NCBI RefSeq assembly: GCF_040054535.1
Contig: NC_090780.1
Span: forward strand, 15,859,001-15,923,000
From: Antennarius striatus
Lineage: Eukaryota > Chordata > Actinopteri > Lophiiformes > Antennariidae
Length of the DNA stretch: 64,000 nucleotides
Direction of reading: 5' to 3'
Shown here: positions 39,343 through 51,380 of the stretch, in pieces
Layout: each line of letters opens with the position of its first letter
Position numbering within the stretch: the stretch's first letter is position 1
Program-made: the position numbers and the translations under genes
The notes under the pieces: model-generated
Seen by the model: only the letters and a program-made list of their open reading frames with translations
The model's database searches: none
Told to the model about the DNA's origin: nothing

Positions 39343-40145
39343 TGAAGGTGAATAAAGGTAATACTAACCTAAACCCTATACTTGAACATTGATATTTCTG
39401 CTTAACAAGATGCACCATTTAATTTTTTATCTACTATTGTGTTTGAGTTTTTTTGTTTTCAGTTTTGTGACTGATGTTTCCCCTTACTAGCCAGTACAAA
39501 TGTATTAATCTCAATACAGGTACAGGAATTGGTGGCATTTTCTTTAGGAGAAAATGTTTCTACAGCTAAATACTAACAAGTTGATATTTAAAATTCTACA
39601 CACTGCTTTTCTAAAAGTACAAGCAGGTACCATCTTGATCTCACAGAATATCACAAAATATCCACAATATTGGAACTAATTAATCAGATGACTGTGCCTG
39701 TTATTGTAACATTAATTCAGGTAATGGAGTTACATTTTGTTTTCCCACTTCTGCTTTATGAATTTGTTAAATGGCATTTTTCCAGGCTTTCTTTATATTT
39801 GCAATATAACTATTTTTGACACATGCTGGACTCACGTCCAATTCTTGTATTATCCAGAAGAAACAATAATATCCCAGCAAATAAGCTACTGTAATAAGCT
39901 GGCCTGATGTTGAGGCATATTCTCAAGGACTGTTGGGTGGACTTTACAGTATGAAAGCAACTTTATTTTCTTGATGCTTCTTTCTTTCAATAACTGTTAT
40001 TAAAATACAACTCAGAATTATACTGGATTCAATTCATTTTTGCACTGTACACATAAATCTGTAAACGTGTGATTCCCTGTACAGCTGACCTGTAAAAGAC
40101 AAAGACTTACTTGATTGAGCAACTGCCGCCCAATATAATTTAAAC
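39343..40145. other. Intergenic sort1-mdm4, nothing recognised
   Basis: AT-rich DNA with no open frame or repeat that I can name. Confidence 0.45.
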
Positions 40146-40541
40146 AAGGCAGTCAGAGACTGCAACATCTCATGAAACCCCTGAATTCATTTTCCAAAGG
40201 TGAAGGTAATCACATTTTTTGTGCCTCTGACCTTGAGAAAACTAGGTCAAGGTCAAATTTAAACTTTTGTACATTTTTTTGCACATATCTCGGGAACTGG
40301 ATAACATGTAGAGACAAAATAAAAGGAGTTATATTCAGGCAGGCAAGGAGATGAAAATTAGATCACAACCTTGACCTTGAAAAACTAGGTCAAGGTCAAT
40401 TTTTCACTTTTATACCTTTTTAGGTACACATCTCTAAAAACCTGATGAGATATAATCACAAAACCAAAAGCAACATTTTCGGGAAGCCAGAGGCACAAAA
40501 ATGTAATGATGTTGCGTGATGTTGCAGTCTCTGACTGCCTT
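40146..40541. mobile_element. Repeat family A, copy 5, with perfect terminal inverted repeats
   Basis: A 396-bp element. The first and last 24 bases are exact reverse complements (starts AAGGCAGTCAGAGACTGC, ends GCAGTCTCTGACTGCCTT). Each terminus itself folds as GCAGTC-AGA-GACTGC. The interior has two GAAAACTAGGTCAAGGTCAA-like blocks, AGGTACACATCTCTAAAAAC and AACCAAAAGCAAC. There is no coding capacity. Only a 2-base AC could be a flanking duplication, so the superfamily is unknown. Confidence 0.8.
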
Positions 40542-40809
40542 ACTAGGAATATGTATCTTTGCAATTACCCCTGTAATACTTTTCTTCAACAGTGGGTGGT
40601 GCTACACTCATGGACTGCAGAGACGAGTAACCGGAAAGACGCATCCACACACTGGTTTTTGAATCCGTAACAGCTAGCATATTTCCTACATGTTAGCAGG
40701 AGTGGGCTAGGTCAGAAAAACGGACATTCATTAACTCTGGCTGTTTCTATGACGTCTATTGTATGTTTTTGTAACAGTGCACGCGGTATAATGTAGTACC
40801 GGGGAAGTA

Positions 40810-41402
40810 ATGCCAGCTTATCACGGTGAGTGTTTGTGTTTTTCAACCAACGCACTGTTCAGGAACTAGCTTGTCAGCGAAGTTAGCTAACGCTACGTTA
40901 GTCAACACTTGCTAGTAGTGATAGGAGTCAGCTAACTAGCGTTACGTTAGCTAACACCTGCTAGTAGTAATAGCGAAATTTTCACTTGCTAACCTTGCCA
41001 GGTGTTCATTTCACATTCAAGTGACTTGTTGCGCTTTTCCTTAATTCGTACTAAAAATACATTCACTTCTTTAATGCCATGCGAGCTAAGCCTTTTAGTA
41101 CTTATGACTTTGTCATCTGAAAGGAAAAGTAAGTTATGCAGCTATAGGGTAACTTAGCTTATTTTGGCGCAGTCAAAATTTGGCCACCGATTTTGACATT
41201 GCTTAAAGGTCTTGACCTCGATGACGGTGTCCTAAAATGTAAGGTAATCGTATTGTAGCACAAAGTGGCACCGTTATGGTTTATTCTCGGGGTTATTTGT
41301 ACAATGTCTGAAACACCCTAGAGATATAAGCGTCAAATGATTCTAATGATCGGGAATTTGATAGCTGGTTTGTTACACATTTTAGGCTTTCGATTACTAT
41401 GA
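40810..41402 (+). promoter_or_regulatory. mdm4 5' UTR intron with a start-overlapping uORF
   Basis: A 5' UTR exon ends at 40825 before GTGAGT, and the next exon starts at 41386 after TTTTAG. Across that junction ATG at 40810 opens a 10-codon uORF (MPAYHGFRLL). Its TGA at 41400-41402 shares bases with the mdm4 ATG at 41399-41401. The intron holds a partly duplicated stretch rich in GTTAGCTAAC (40880-40980). The first-exon boundary is inferred from splice signals. Confidence 0.45.
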
Positions 41403-44400
41403 GCTCCCTATCAGCTGAGCCTCCGGCTTCAAGCTCATCATGCAGGACACTACCTGGAGAGGGAAATCAGGTAAGAAAGCTTCAACTGCTTTCTTATGTC
41501 TGTTGCATAAAAAGTTTATGTTTGATGCTAAGCTTCCTCATCCCTCAGGTACAACCAAAAGGCCCTCTCCTGCAGATTCTGCGTGTTGCTGGAGCTCAGG
41601 AAGAAATCTTCACACTCAAAGAGGTCAGTAGTGATAGACCCTATGAAACCAGCTGTCTATCATTTTGGGGAGTGTTTTTTTTGCATACCAGTCCATCAAT
41701 TTTACTGACTCATAATAACACCTTTTTTGTACATAGGTGATGCATTACCTAGGTCAGTACATCATGGGTAAACAACTCTATGACAAACAAAGGCAGCACA
41801 TAGTCCACTGCCAGGATGACCCCTTGGGCGAGCTCCTGGAGGTGGAGAGCTTCTCTGTCAAAAACCCAAGGTATACATCCACAAGACAAATGAACAGCAC
41901 TCGATAATGCTTACTGTATATCTGATCTCACATACCTCAAGTCAGGAAAGTCTTTTTAAACTCTTATATTCTTACTTTATAGCCCTGTCTATGAAATGCT
42001 CAAGAAATACCTAGTTGTGCTTGGTTGTTCTGGTAAGTAGGACACAGTTTAATGTTTTATTTATTAATGTTTTATTCTTTAAGTGAACTTTTTCTGTCAC
42101 GGCATCATCAACAATCTGAAAATATTTTTGCAGTTTACACTTAAATATTTTTGTGATGACTTCAAACTTTATCTTCTTTCCTCTTCCTTTTGTGTGTGAA
42201 TTCAACTTTGAGTTCATATTTTTAACATGTATATTTTGAAGTGAAGTATCTCTGGGGCTACAGTCATAATTCAAACTCACATTCCTGCTTGTCCTACAAA
42301 GTCACAGCAGAAGGCCTGAGTGAGAGTCTGTTATTTCATTATTAAAGGGTGGGGATGTCTTTTTTTCTGTTACTGTTTCTTATCTGAAATGCAGACGCTG
42401 CAGAGAATCTTTCTGTGGGCCGTGAATGTGTAGAGGGCGGAGTGGAGGATCGTGGTCAGGTAAAGCCGAAGTATGGTGCTTAGGAGAAACAGAGACCCTC
42501 AGCCTTTCTCACCTCATTACACACAACACTTCTAAATTTAAAGGGGCATGATTTAAACGTCAAACCAAATTAAAATATTATTTTAAAAATATCTTTCATT
42601 GTAAGATGTAACTTGTACAGTTCAGAGGTTTTGGGTATTTTAACTTTTTGAGTTTTCTGTTTGTGACAACGGCAACTTTCAGTCAAATACAACTACAACA
42701 GTAAAAACATAAAGAAAGGCATGTAACAACAAAATTCTTCAAATCTGTATCAACCAAAATTTTTTCAGGAATTTGTCTTTGAGGGCATCACACACTTTCT
42801 GTGCCTCCTAATGGAGAGCGATGGTTTACCAAGCAGTGTGTTTCAGATTGAGCAATTCAGAAAGCTCGTTCAGTACATTGTGGCATTGAGGGAGGATAAA
42901 CACTTTGGAGGAGAATAACCTAAAAGTTAAATCTCTCAGGGCAGACACCTTGAAATGCTTCCTAGTGTGGTGTGGTGGAGTTCCTCATTTTTTAAATTCT
43001 TTTTTTTGAAAATACATAGAACCCAGTTGTTAGCAGTAAAGTGTTTGACAATAAAGAGCATTATTAACCGCACCAGACAAGAGCAGCTCAATCCGCTGTG
43101 ATGCCCTTGTGTGTAATGAGGAGGGGGGTATGGTCTGCTGTCTCCGTTGGTGTGAATTTGTACAGAGTGGCACCGTCTCTGTACAACTCCATCCTTACTT
43201 TGGTCTGGTGGTATTTACAGCACATTATTGTGATCCACCAGCACCATCCAATGGATGGGGAGGCAGAGGCACTCTCTGTCTGTCTCAGAGGTATCTTCTC
43301 TGCTCCGAACTGGAGGATCACAGCTCTTATTCAAACCACAGGCCTAACAATCATCCTAACGCCAACCCTATTCTCCCCACCCCTGCAAACATACAATCTC
43401 CTCTTAGTCTCCTCAAAATCCACTTTGAGGAGCTGTGTGATGTTCACTTGTGTTGAAGACGTTGTCTTAATCAGGCTTAAATTTATGTTTCTTAGATACC
43501 TGTTTCGTAGATATGCTAAATTTGTCCACTGTAATCAATAGTAATAAAAGGGAAACATCTAGTAACCGTTTACTAATTTACCCCTATTTCACATGAAAAC
43601 ATACAATTGTACACACTTTTCCAACAGTCTAATCTCTACGGATTATATTTAAATCTAATCACCCTTTTCTTTGTGGTTTAGCAGTCAAGTTTTCCTTCTA
43701 TCATTTTTTAAAAATCCTTCAGATCACTTTGACCTTCTCGTTCCTTCTGGCTTATACCATATTCTTCAAGCTCCCTGTTCCCTATACCACAGTCGCTTAT
43801 CCAGAGGCCATCTTGAATAAAAGAGCTGTGAGTCCTTCAAGTACCCAGTTGTGGCTCAGGGGTCTAATATTTTTCTCCCCCATTGCAGATATCTGGAGGT
43901 TTGGTCAAAGCAGGACTGAAGGCTGTAAATGATGGGCCTGTCCTGCAGACTCCCTCCCAGAGACGACCTCGGGAGCCAGATGACGGTCAGCAGACTTTCT
44001 GTTGTGTTTTCTGATCTGGACGCTCAGATCCCTGAAGCATGAGATCTGTCCAAATGAGTGGTTATAACCATTCACGACCTCTCCAGACTCCCTCGAAGGC
44101 CTTCCACGGTCAGCCTGCAAACGTCCCAAACTGGATGTTACTCTTGATGAGTGGGACCTCTCTGGCCTGCCCTGGTGGTTTCTGGGTAATCTTCGTAGCA
44201 ACTACAGCAGAAGAAGCAATGGTTCCACTGACATCCACACAAACCAAGTAAGGAACCTCATGCCTGAGTTTGGAGATTTTAACATAACACATGGAACAAA
44301 CATAGTTACATGTTGGCAAATGGCATAAAGTGATCCATAACGGTTGGTCTGACTGATGTATCAGCTTTCTCCTGCTCAGGAGGAGGACACAGCCATTGTG

Positions 44401-45973
44401 TCGGACACCACAGATGACCTCTGGTTCCTGACTGAAGGTGGGAGTGAACAGGTGAGCGTGGAGATGAAGGAGGCTGCGCTGGAGGAGGGGAGCGGAGGAG
44501 ATGGGGAGTGTCCACCTGAGGATGAGGATGGAGGGAAGGAGGAGAAATCAGATGAGGTAAGACTTTGTTAAGGACTTGCATCTTATTTTATTTCATTCTG
44601 ACTCATGTCATCTGATTAAAGTATTTGTGGGTTATTAGTTTATCTGTTTCCCAAGAGATCTATTTATGCCCAGGAGGAAGAGCTGATGGAGATGATTTAC
44701 TCTAACTTTATTTCAGCCTATCTTGAACACATTGTAATGTTAGATTGTAGTGTACTATCATTTAAACAAGAAAATATTTAACAGCATAGACCTACTATAT
44801 CCTGAAAATATTTTAATAGAATAGAATGCCTATAATGTCATCATAAATAGGTGTACAACAAAATTTTGAAGACATTTCTTGGTGCAGAAAATGGCATGTA
44901 GTAGGAATATTTTTTGGCCTGGTAGCAGTAATGGATAACACTTTGTTTTTGTAAAATATATGATGAATGTGGGAGGGGTTGCATGGTGGCACAGTGGGTA
45001 GCGCTGTCGCCTCACAGCAAGATGGTTCTGTTCTGTGTGGTTTTGTATTTTCTCCCTGAATCTGCCTGGGTTCTCTCCGGGTTCTCCGGTTTACCTCCCA
45101 CCTCCAAAAACATGCAGCTCAGGTGAATTGGTCCGTTCCATATTGTCCGTAGGTGTGAGTGTGTGTCTGGGATATGACCCGCGTAAGCGGAACAGCAGTA
45201 AGGAAAATGAATGATGATTTTTCTTTTAAATTATATTTATTCAGATGCAGGAAGAGCCAGATGAAGACTCACAATGTCTGAGCGATGACACAGACACAGA
45301 GATCTCCACACAGGTTTGGTGTTTGATGTGTCTGTTTGTGTTTGAAAATGAACTCAAAATAAAAATTGCAGATGTGTGAATATATATTTGCGTTGTCCCT
45401 CAGGATGCCTGGCAATGTACAGAGTGCAAGAAGTATAACACACCTCTCCAGAGGTACTGTGTTCGCTGTTGGGCTTTACGTAAGAACTGGTACAAAGACG
45501 TCCCACGACTCGCCCATTCCCTTTCCGTTCCTGACATCCCAGCATGCAGCTCTCTCACCACTCACGATGAGGAAGACGACAGTGACACGGGCATTGATGT
45601 GCCGGACTGCAGCAGGACGGTGTCTGACCCGGTCATCCTACCCTCCCATTCCACAGCTGACCGACCCCTACCCACAATGATTACAGGGACAGGCAAGGGG
45701 CCGTGGATTTCCAGTTACCGCAATAATGAGCAGGTTTCAGAAGGGGAGAGTCAGGAAAGTCTGGGGATGGAAGTTGAGGACATTAGGCCAGAGGTGCTTT
45801 TGGAGCCTTGCAAGCTCTGTCGAGTGCGGCCACGTAATGGAAATATAATACACGGACGTACGGCTCACTTGCTAACATGTTTCCCATGTGCACGGAGGCT
45901 TCATAAATTCCATGCTCCTTGTCCTGGATGTGGGAAGATCATTCAGAAAGTTATTAAGATGTTCATCCTCTAA
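41399..45973 (+). CDS. mdm4: Mdm4 (MdmX), p53 regulator
   Basis: Ten coding exons: 41399-41470, 41549-41623, 41737-41870, 41983-42032, 42395-42459, 43889-43985, 44087-44247, 44380-44556, 45245-45313, 45404-45973. They give 489 aa (human 490). The N-terminal p53-binding (SWIB) domain has GPLLQILRVAGAQEEIFTLK, MHYLGQYIMGKQLYDKQRQH and YEMLKKYLVVLG. A central acidic region contains GLPWWFLGNLRSNYSRRSNG and AIVSDTTDDLWFL. A RanBP2-type zinc finger follows (WQCTECKKYN...RYCVRCWALRK). The C-terminal RING has CKLCRVRPRNGNIIHGRTAH and ends IQKVIKMFIL. It binds and masks the p53 transactivation domain and partners Mdm2 through the RING. Nuclear/cytoplasmic. The start fits fish orthologues (M-SSL...CRTLPGEG). 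Confidence 0.97.
42769..42918 (+). other. Possible alternative terminal exon of mdm4
   Basis: It follows a good acceptor (TTTTTTCAG) and is open in phase 0 for 49 codons then TAA. The protein starts EFVFEGITHFLCLLMESDGL and ends VQYIVALREDKHFGGE. Coding exon 5 also ends in phase 0 (GGT CAG), so splicing gives an in-frame fusion of about 181 aa: the p53-binding domain plus a new tail. AATAAA at 43050-43055 offers a poly(A) site. I do not recognise the 49-residue tail; it could instead be a stranded exon or pseudogene piece. Confidence 0.4.
43050..43055 (+). terminator. AATAAA after the candidate short mdm4 exon
   Basis: A canonical poly(A) signal 132 bases past the TAA of the candidate exon, in mdm4 intron 5. 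Confidence 0.4.
43080..43560. other. Unexplained open stretch in mdm4 intron 5
   Basis: It is open on both strands: plus 43098-43541 (147 codons) and 43109-43456, minus 43088-43321 (77 codons, ending TADHTPLLITHKGITAD). Base composition is more even than the surrounding intron. I do not recognise any of the proteins. It could be an old repeat, a pseudogene fragment or a conserved non-coding block. Confidence 0.25.
44812..44935 (+). repeat. Dispersed repeat copy ('AGAATAGAATGCCT' type)
   Basis: AATAGAATGCCTATAATGTCA then GTGTACAACAAAATTTTGAA is shared with 53523-53590 (AATAGAATACCTTTAATGAC, AGTCTACAACAAAATTC). It is a short retroposon-like fragment in an mdm4 intron. Confidence 0.6.
44985..45215 (+). 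mobile_element. tRNA-derived SINE copy in mdm4 intron 8
   Basis: It starts GCATGGTGGCACAGTGGGTA, then GCGCTGTCGCCTCACAGCAA, GGGTTCTCTCCGGGTTCTCC and CTCCAAAAACATGCAG, ending with a GCGTAAGCGGAA block and AATGAATGATG. It is the same family as at 4143, 50788 and 62345, shortened in the middle. Confidence 0.75.
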
Positions 45974-47710
45974 AAATACTTACTGTCATGCTGTGGGTAC
46001 CAAAACAAATGCAACACGTAAATTAGAACACAAGTAGCCATACAGTGGACAGTAGTCTGTTACACTCTGCTTGTAGACAGACTAATAAAGACATGCACCT
46101 TACCCCTAAGACACATATACACAAAACATAGCACTTGGAAAAGCTTGCTGTTGGTTGCATGGATTTTTGCATCACACTGCCTCTGAAGTATTAAATGGAA
46201 CACAGGTGCTTGTTTTGGTGCCACATTTAAATGAGGGACATAAAGACAGAAGTATTTATTTATTTATTAGAACGTCACAGCGGTGCAGTATGTATCAGAT
46301 GTTTGACTTCATCAAGGCTTGTTGTTCAAGCTGTGTGATTTTGTTTTTTGGCGTGCAGTTGTGTAATGTGCCATTTTAAGAACCACAATTGCTTGCCTTA
46401 GTTCTGTTCACGTTGGTTTGGTTCTTGGTTTCACTTCTGTCAATGAGAACAAAGTCAGTGCAGTGGTGTAACAGAAAAAAAAAAATCTTCTAGCATCATG
46501 GCCATTTTGAGAGAATTTTTCACCACTCTGTATAATCTTCTTTTGGTTTTTCATTTCAAATTTGAGTTATAAAGACCACGTGAAAGAAAAACAAAAAAGT
46601 CTTAAAACCGGGATTTCATTGTCATTTGCTGCAACAACATCAAATGATCCTTTTTTTTGGTGTTTTTGGCATAAGTGAATGTGCTGTACAATACAAATGT
46701 GGTTGCATACGTCTTGTTCCTCTCAATATAGTATAATGTAGAGTTTTATCTGCTTGTGAGTGAACAGCTGAAGTATTCAGTGTAATTTTCTCTTGAAGTA
46801 GCAAAATAATATTAATATTCAATATTGACAAATGCAAAGCCTTTCCTGCAGTAATTTACGTCATTGCTGATTTGGGTAAAAATGCCATTATTTTCTACCC
46901 CTTCCTGAATTTATGGTAATGGAGCAACTTCTATATATGTTGTATTTAATTTATTTATAAATCATTTTAACTTTCTTAAAGATCAACTCTAATGAAGCAA
47001 GGGAAGGCTGCAGTTGCTTCATAGTTTAATATTTAATTTCAAGGATACATTTTCCTTTTTTAAATTCGTTCAGAAAGTCTAAGACTAATTTTGAATGTTT
47101 CACTGCCATGTAATAATATTGAACTTTGAATTTGTGTGCTCTACATTATTAGTGTTTCTGCTTTAGACTCCTCTAAAATTGTTTTACTATAAGTCATGGA
47201 CACATATTACTTTCAGGGAGTGTGTGCAAACACAGCCCTTCACAGCTCAGAAGTACTTTGTCCAGTGACCAGAAACATTTAATCTTGGCTCTGTTTGGAA
47301 TACAGGGATTAAATCGCTCTTTTATCAATTCTTAACTTGTGTTTAATCTTTTTGCCAGCAGGTGGAGGAAGTCTCGATGTGGTATCTGTGTACCACAGAA
47401 GCTTGAAAACCATGGCATGTAAAGCATATACAGAGCATGCTTGGTGTCATGAGTAGAGCCACCCCTGAGCTGGTGTTAAGACTTAAATATATATCAGATT
47501 AATGTATCTTGTTGTATTAACGTGATTCTAAATCTAAAGATAAAACCTCCAATTACAAACCTCATAAAAGTTGCCTATGACATACTGTATATAAGTACTT
47601 GGTGAGAATGACAACTGTTGGAGATATTAACAAAGACTTGTGTGCTCAGACAGAACATACAATATAATTGTTGTTGTTTTTTTCTACTTAGAATAAAGTT
47701 GTTTGTAAAG
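45974..47710 (+). other. mdm4 3' UTR
   Basis: About 1.7 kb of AT-rich DNA without a gene. AATAAA signals at 46084-46089 and 47692-47697 offer short and long 3' ends. Mammalian MDM4 also has a very long 3' UTR, so the distal site is plausible. Confidence 0.5.
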
Positions 47711-47766
47711 CAGCAGAGGGTGGTTTCATTTGGTTAGTGTGGTGACCGTGTGGGTGGTTGATGTCC

Positions 47767-47781
47767 AGTGCCCTCTGGTGA
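47767..47781 (-). promoter_or_regulatory. CTCF-like site beyond mdm4
   Basis: The minus strand reads TCACCAGAGGGCACT, matching the CTCF core except at the first base. It lies about 70 bases past the distal mdm4 poly(A) signal and faces the site at 21973. Confidence 0.45.
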
Positions 47782-49040
47782 TGAGAGCCATGTCTGGTTG
47801 TGGTTAAAGAATAAGTCATTGTGTGACAGGCCAGCTGTCTGAAGTCCTCATCTCTTCACTGGACTGCAGCACCTGCAACTCTGCTGGCTCGCTCTTTGTC
47901 TTAATTCAGTGGTGCTGCCTAAAGGTGAGACAGACGGGCGGTGGGACACTGGAACACTAAATACCAAACACTGCAGGTACTCTCTCCTTTAGGTTGTTAC
48001 CAGTTAAGGAATAGTTGTGTGGAAATTTGTCTAAAACTAACCAGGGGTCCACCGGGATTAATAAAGTATCTATTAAAGTTCAAACAAGGAGCAGCTTTTA
48101 CAGACATGCTCTTTAAATGAAGTGCCGTCATGCAGGTGCATGCACAAAATATTTTATAAACTTATTTAAAAGCAGCACGAGGCCTGCAAATAATGTATTT
48201 CATGGTTTAAAAAATACGCGGGCACTATCAAATGTATTTAATTCCTTAACAATAGAGTGAATTATGTATTATAAACTTATCCCTTTCCATGAAATTAATG
48301 AGGGTTATACAGGACTTTCAAAAACTACAGTCATGCAGGCCAAGAACACAATCTCCTTTCCACTGTACACAAAGCACTCTTGTATTCCACTGCTGGCAAA
48401 CATCACACAGTACAGATAGGTGTTGCCATCCACCACGATATAAAATACTTGCTACAACCGTACTTAAATGCTTTCCTATGCTCTGCATCGAATTCATGAC
48501 ATACTGCTCTGCCTGTGGCGTCTGGCACGTCTCAGAGAACAGACATGAAGAATGGCATAATACCCCCTGTGACATGGCAACCAGAGCCTGGCAGCTCTAG
48601 AACAGTACAGTGCAGGGAGTGGTGGGGGATCTGCATGTTTCCGTAGTGACAATACCTCCATCCCAACATCCCAGAATAACTAAACACATTCTCCTTTTAT
48701 CTCCTGTGGAGTATGCAATACTTCCTGGAGAGAAAATACTTTGAATGGATGTTCTGTCTTGCTTATAGGTGTATTTTTTATATACTGTAGGTGTATCGTT
48801 TCATCGCTTCCACCGATTGGATGCCGTTAAAAGTTTGAAACATCAGTATAGACCAACAGACAGACAGACAGACAGACAGACATATAGACTGGATAGATAC
48901 AGTAGATAGATGTTTATTTTCTGAGTCACTCTTCCTATGACTTCATCTGCATACTTAAAGGAGGGCAAGTCTCAGCTTGTTTCTTCTCAGTTGCTTCATT
49001 CTGTTTTCTCCCGTAACTTTATCTTTGTGGCCATGACTTT
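47782..49040. other. Intergenic mdm4-myog, first part
   Basis: No gene recognised. It contains a fragment of the GGGATTAATAAAGTATCTATT retroelement tail (48052-48075) and a short CAGA run (48853-48883). A 103-codon plus frame and an 85-codon minus frame overlap at 48289-48600 without resembling anything I know. Confidence 0.4.
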
Positions 49041-49051
49041 TCTATCTCATC

Positions 49052-49165
<114 letters not shown>

Positions 49166-49532
49166 CTCTGTTGTGTCCGACTATTTGGTCGCTCCAGAAA
49201 CAAGTCGGCTAAATTTGTCCCGCCAGTGATACAGGAGAAGGTCACTACAGCCACAGAAACACAAACATAGGAATGTGGAAAAAGGTACAAGGATGGAGAG
49301 AATTTCAAAATGATTTAAGGTTGAAACAGACATTGAAGTAGAAATGATGCATTAAGTTGAGATTAGAGGACGGATATGAAGCCTGTCTTCCCTTGTACAA
49401 ATAGTTGGAAGCCAGCGACGGAAGATGACACTGAAAACCTGGATGGACTGGGATCAGTCCCACATAGCTGTCCACTCATATCTCACAACACTGCAGTCGT
49501 GTACACATCTTTGACCTCAGGCTGGATTCAGA

Positions 49533-49547
49533 GGTGCCCCCTGGAGG
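49533..49547 (-). promoter_or_regulatory. CTCF-like site
   Basis: The minus strand reads CCTCCAGGGGGCACC, one base off the CTCF core consensus. Same orientation as the site at 47767. Confidence 0.4.
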
Positions 49548-50787
49548 ACCTGTACTGATTGTGGTTTACGTGAAGGTGTAAATTACCTTCAAATTAAACT
49601 GGATAGATTTTATGAGTGTGTAGCTTTTCCCTGTCAGATTACTTCCTGATTAATGTTGGTGAAAGTGACGCTCTCATAAGACATATATGGATATGTTTAT
49701 CTCGCCTTCGGTGCCTGCAAAATTGTCGGAATACGTGTTTAGTTGCTGAGAAGCACAGACTATTTACAGTAAATAACTGGGCAAACCAAATGCTGAAAAG
49801 TATGTTAGTGGGAAGTGGGTTATGCACGTAGGCATGAGGATGTATGTCTGCTTGTTCATGTAGGCTGGAGCCTGGCAGAGGGTGGGATGCCAGTGAAGGG
49901 AAGGGCAGCGGATGGCTCTGGTGCTCCATCCATTCCTGTGATTTAACATGACACCACTTGCACTAAGACTGCGACAGCTGCACATGCACATGCCGTCCAT
50001 TCTGTTTGTTGTAGGGGATTACTCTGCATTAAAAGCCCCCAAGAGCAGCAGCACTGTGGGGCTACACAACTACTGTTTCCCCCAAGACTTGGAAGGCTTT
50101 CTCTCCTCTGGAGCTCTGGGAAAACACAGGGGGGGGGGGGGCAACGGGACACTTCATTCTGAACAGGAATGAATGGGAGTATTCTGTCCATTATTGGCTG
50201 GGCTGTAGTGGTGTCACGTCACCTTTAGACATCAGTCGGACAAGAGGGCTCTGCAGCTTATGTAAGGTTTGTTACTCAACACGGAGCAGTAACCCCCACA
50301 TTTGCTTCAGATATGATTGTTTGTTTAATTTTGGGTGCATGCACGGTGATGGTGACACATGTCTCCAAAGGTGCCGATCCAGTCAGTGACATCGTTACAC
50401 AAATGAGTCCATCTGACACCGCGAAATGCACCAGAAACACAGAAATGTCCCTGTTTCTTTAAGAACACTGTTAGTTATGTTTTAGAGATTCTTATGTTCA
50501 TAAACAATTGTTTTATTAAAAAATCAGATATCATTGTACCGTTCCATGGCTGTAAAATTGGTCTTAAAAAGACAAGTTACTTGAACTGATACCACAAAAG
50601 TCTCATAGTTTGCACCGATCTTTCAAGAAACCAGCAGATATTTAAAGCCTTACAATGAAGGTCTTTCCTCTCTAGATTTTCAAATAAATACTGTAATCAG
50701 ATTGTTTCACACATAATGCTGCTGAACACAAACAGATGTCAACTATTTCCAGAGAAATTATGAATTGCATTAGATTGGATTAGGCTG
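49548..50787. other. Intergenic, nothing recognised
   Basis: Non-coding, with a run of G at 50132-50143. The short open frames on both strands overlap one another and carry no family motifs. Confidence 0.4.
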
Positions 50788-51135
50788 GCACGGTGGCCAG
50801 TGGGTAGCACTGTCGCAACACAGCGGCTCCGGATTCAAGTCCCGCTCTGTGCAGAGTTTGCATGCTCTCCCCGTGTCTGTGTGGGTTCTCTTTGGGTTCT
50901 CCGGCTTCCTCCCACCTCCAAAAACATGTGCTTCAGGTTAATTGGCCATTCCAAATTGCCCGTAGGAGTGAGTATGTGTGTGCGTGTTTGTGTGTCTATG
51001 TGTAGCTCCACGGTGCACTGGCGTCGCACCTGGAGTTTCCCCTGCCTCACGCCCTAAGACAAGCTGGGATAGGCTCCAGTAACCATGTGACCCCCAACAG
51101 CTGAAACAATGGTTAAGAAGATGATTGATTGAATG
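50788..51135 (+). mobile_element. tRNA-derived SINE, most complete copy of its family here
   Basis: It runs GGCACGGTGGCCAGTGGGTA, GCTCCGGATTCAAGTCCCGC (B box), TCTCCCCGTGTCTGTGTGGG, GGTTCTCCGGCTTCCTCCC, AATTGCCCGTAGGAGTGAG and GCTGGGATAGGCTCCAGTAA, ending in a GATGATTGATTGAATGAA tail. Confidence 0.8.
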
Positions 51136-51297
51136 AATAATTTATTTAATAAACCTCTGTTAAAAATGAAGATACAGCCCCTTATAAACCTTACATAACT
51201 TAAACAACTTGAAATTTCAGAACCCCGTTACTGAGTCCAATAATGACATGTATTGAAAAATGTTTTTTAACCAACAAAATGACAGGAAAACCTAATT

Positions 51298-51299
<2 letters not shown>

Positions 51300-51358
<59 letters not shown>

Positions 51359-51380
51359 TGTGTGTGTGTGTTTGTGTGTG
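51300..51380. repeat. (GT)n microsatellite
   Basis: About 40 GT units with CT and TT interruptions near the end. Confidence 0.97.

Noticed and set aside
48289-48600. 103-codon plus frame and 85-codon minus frame
   Set aside because: Both overlap; neither has a recognisable family, convincing start context or neighbouring exons. Kept only as part of the intergenic description.
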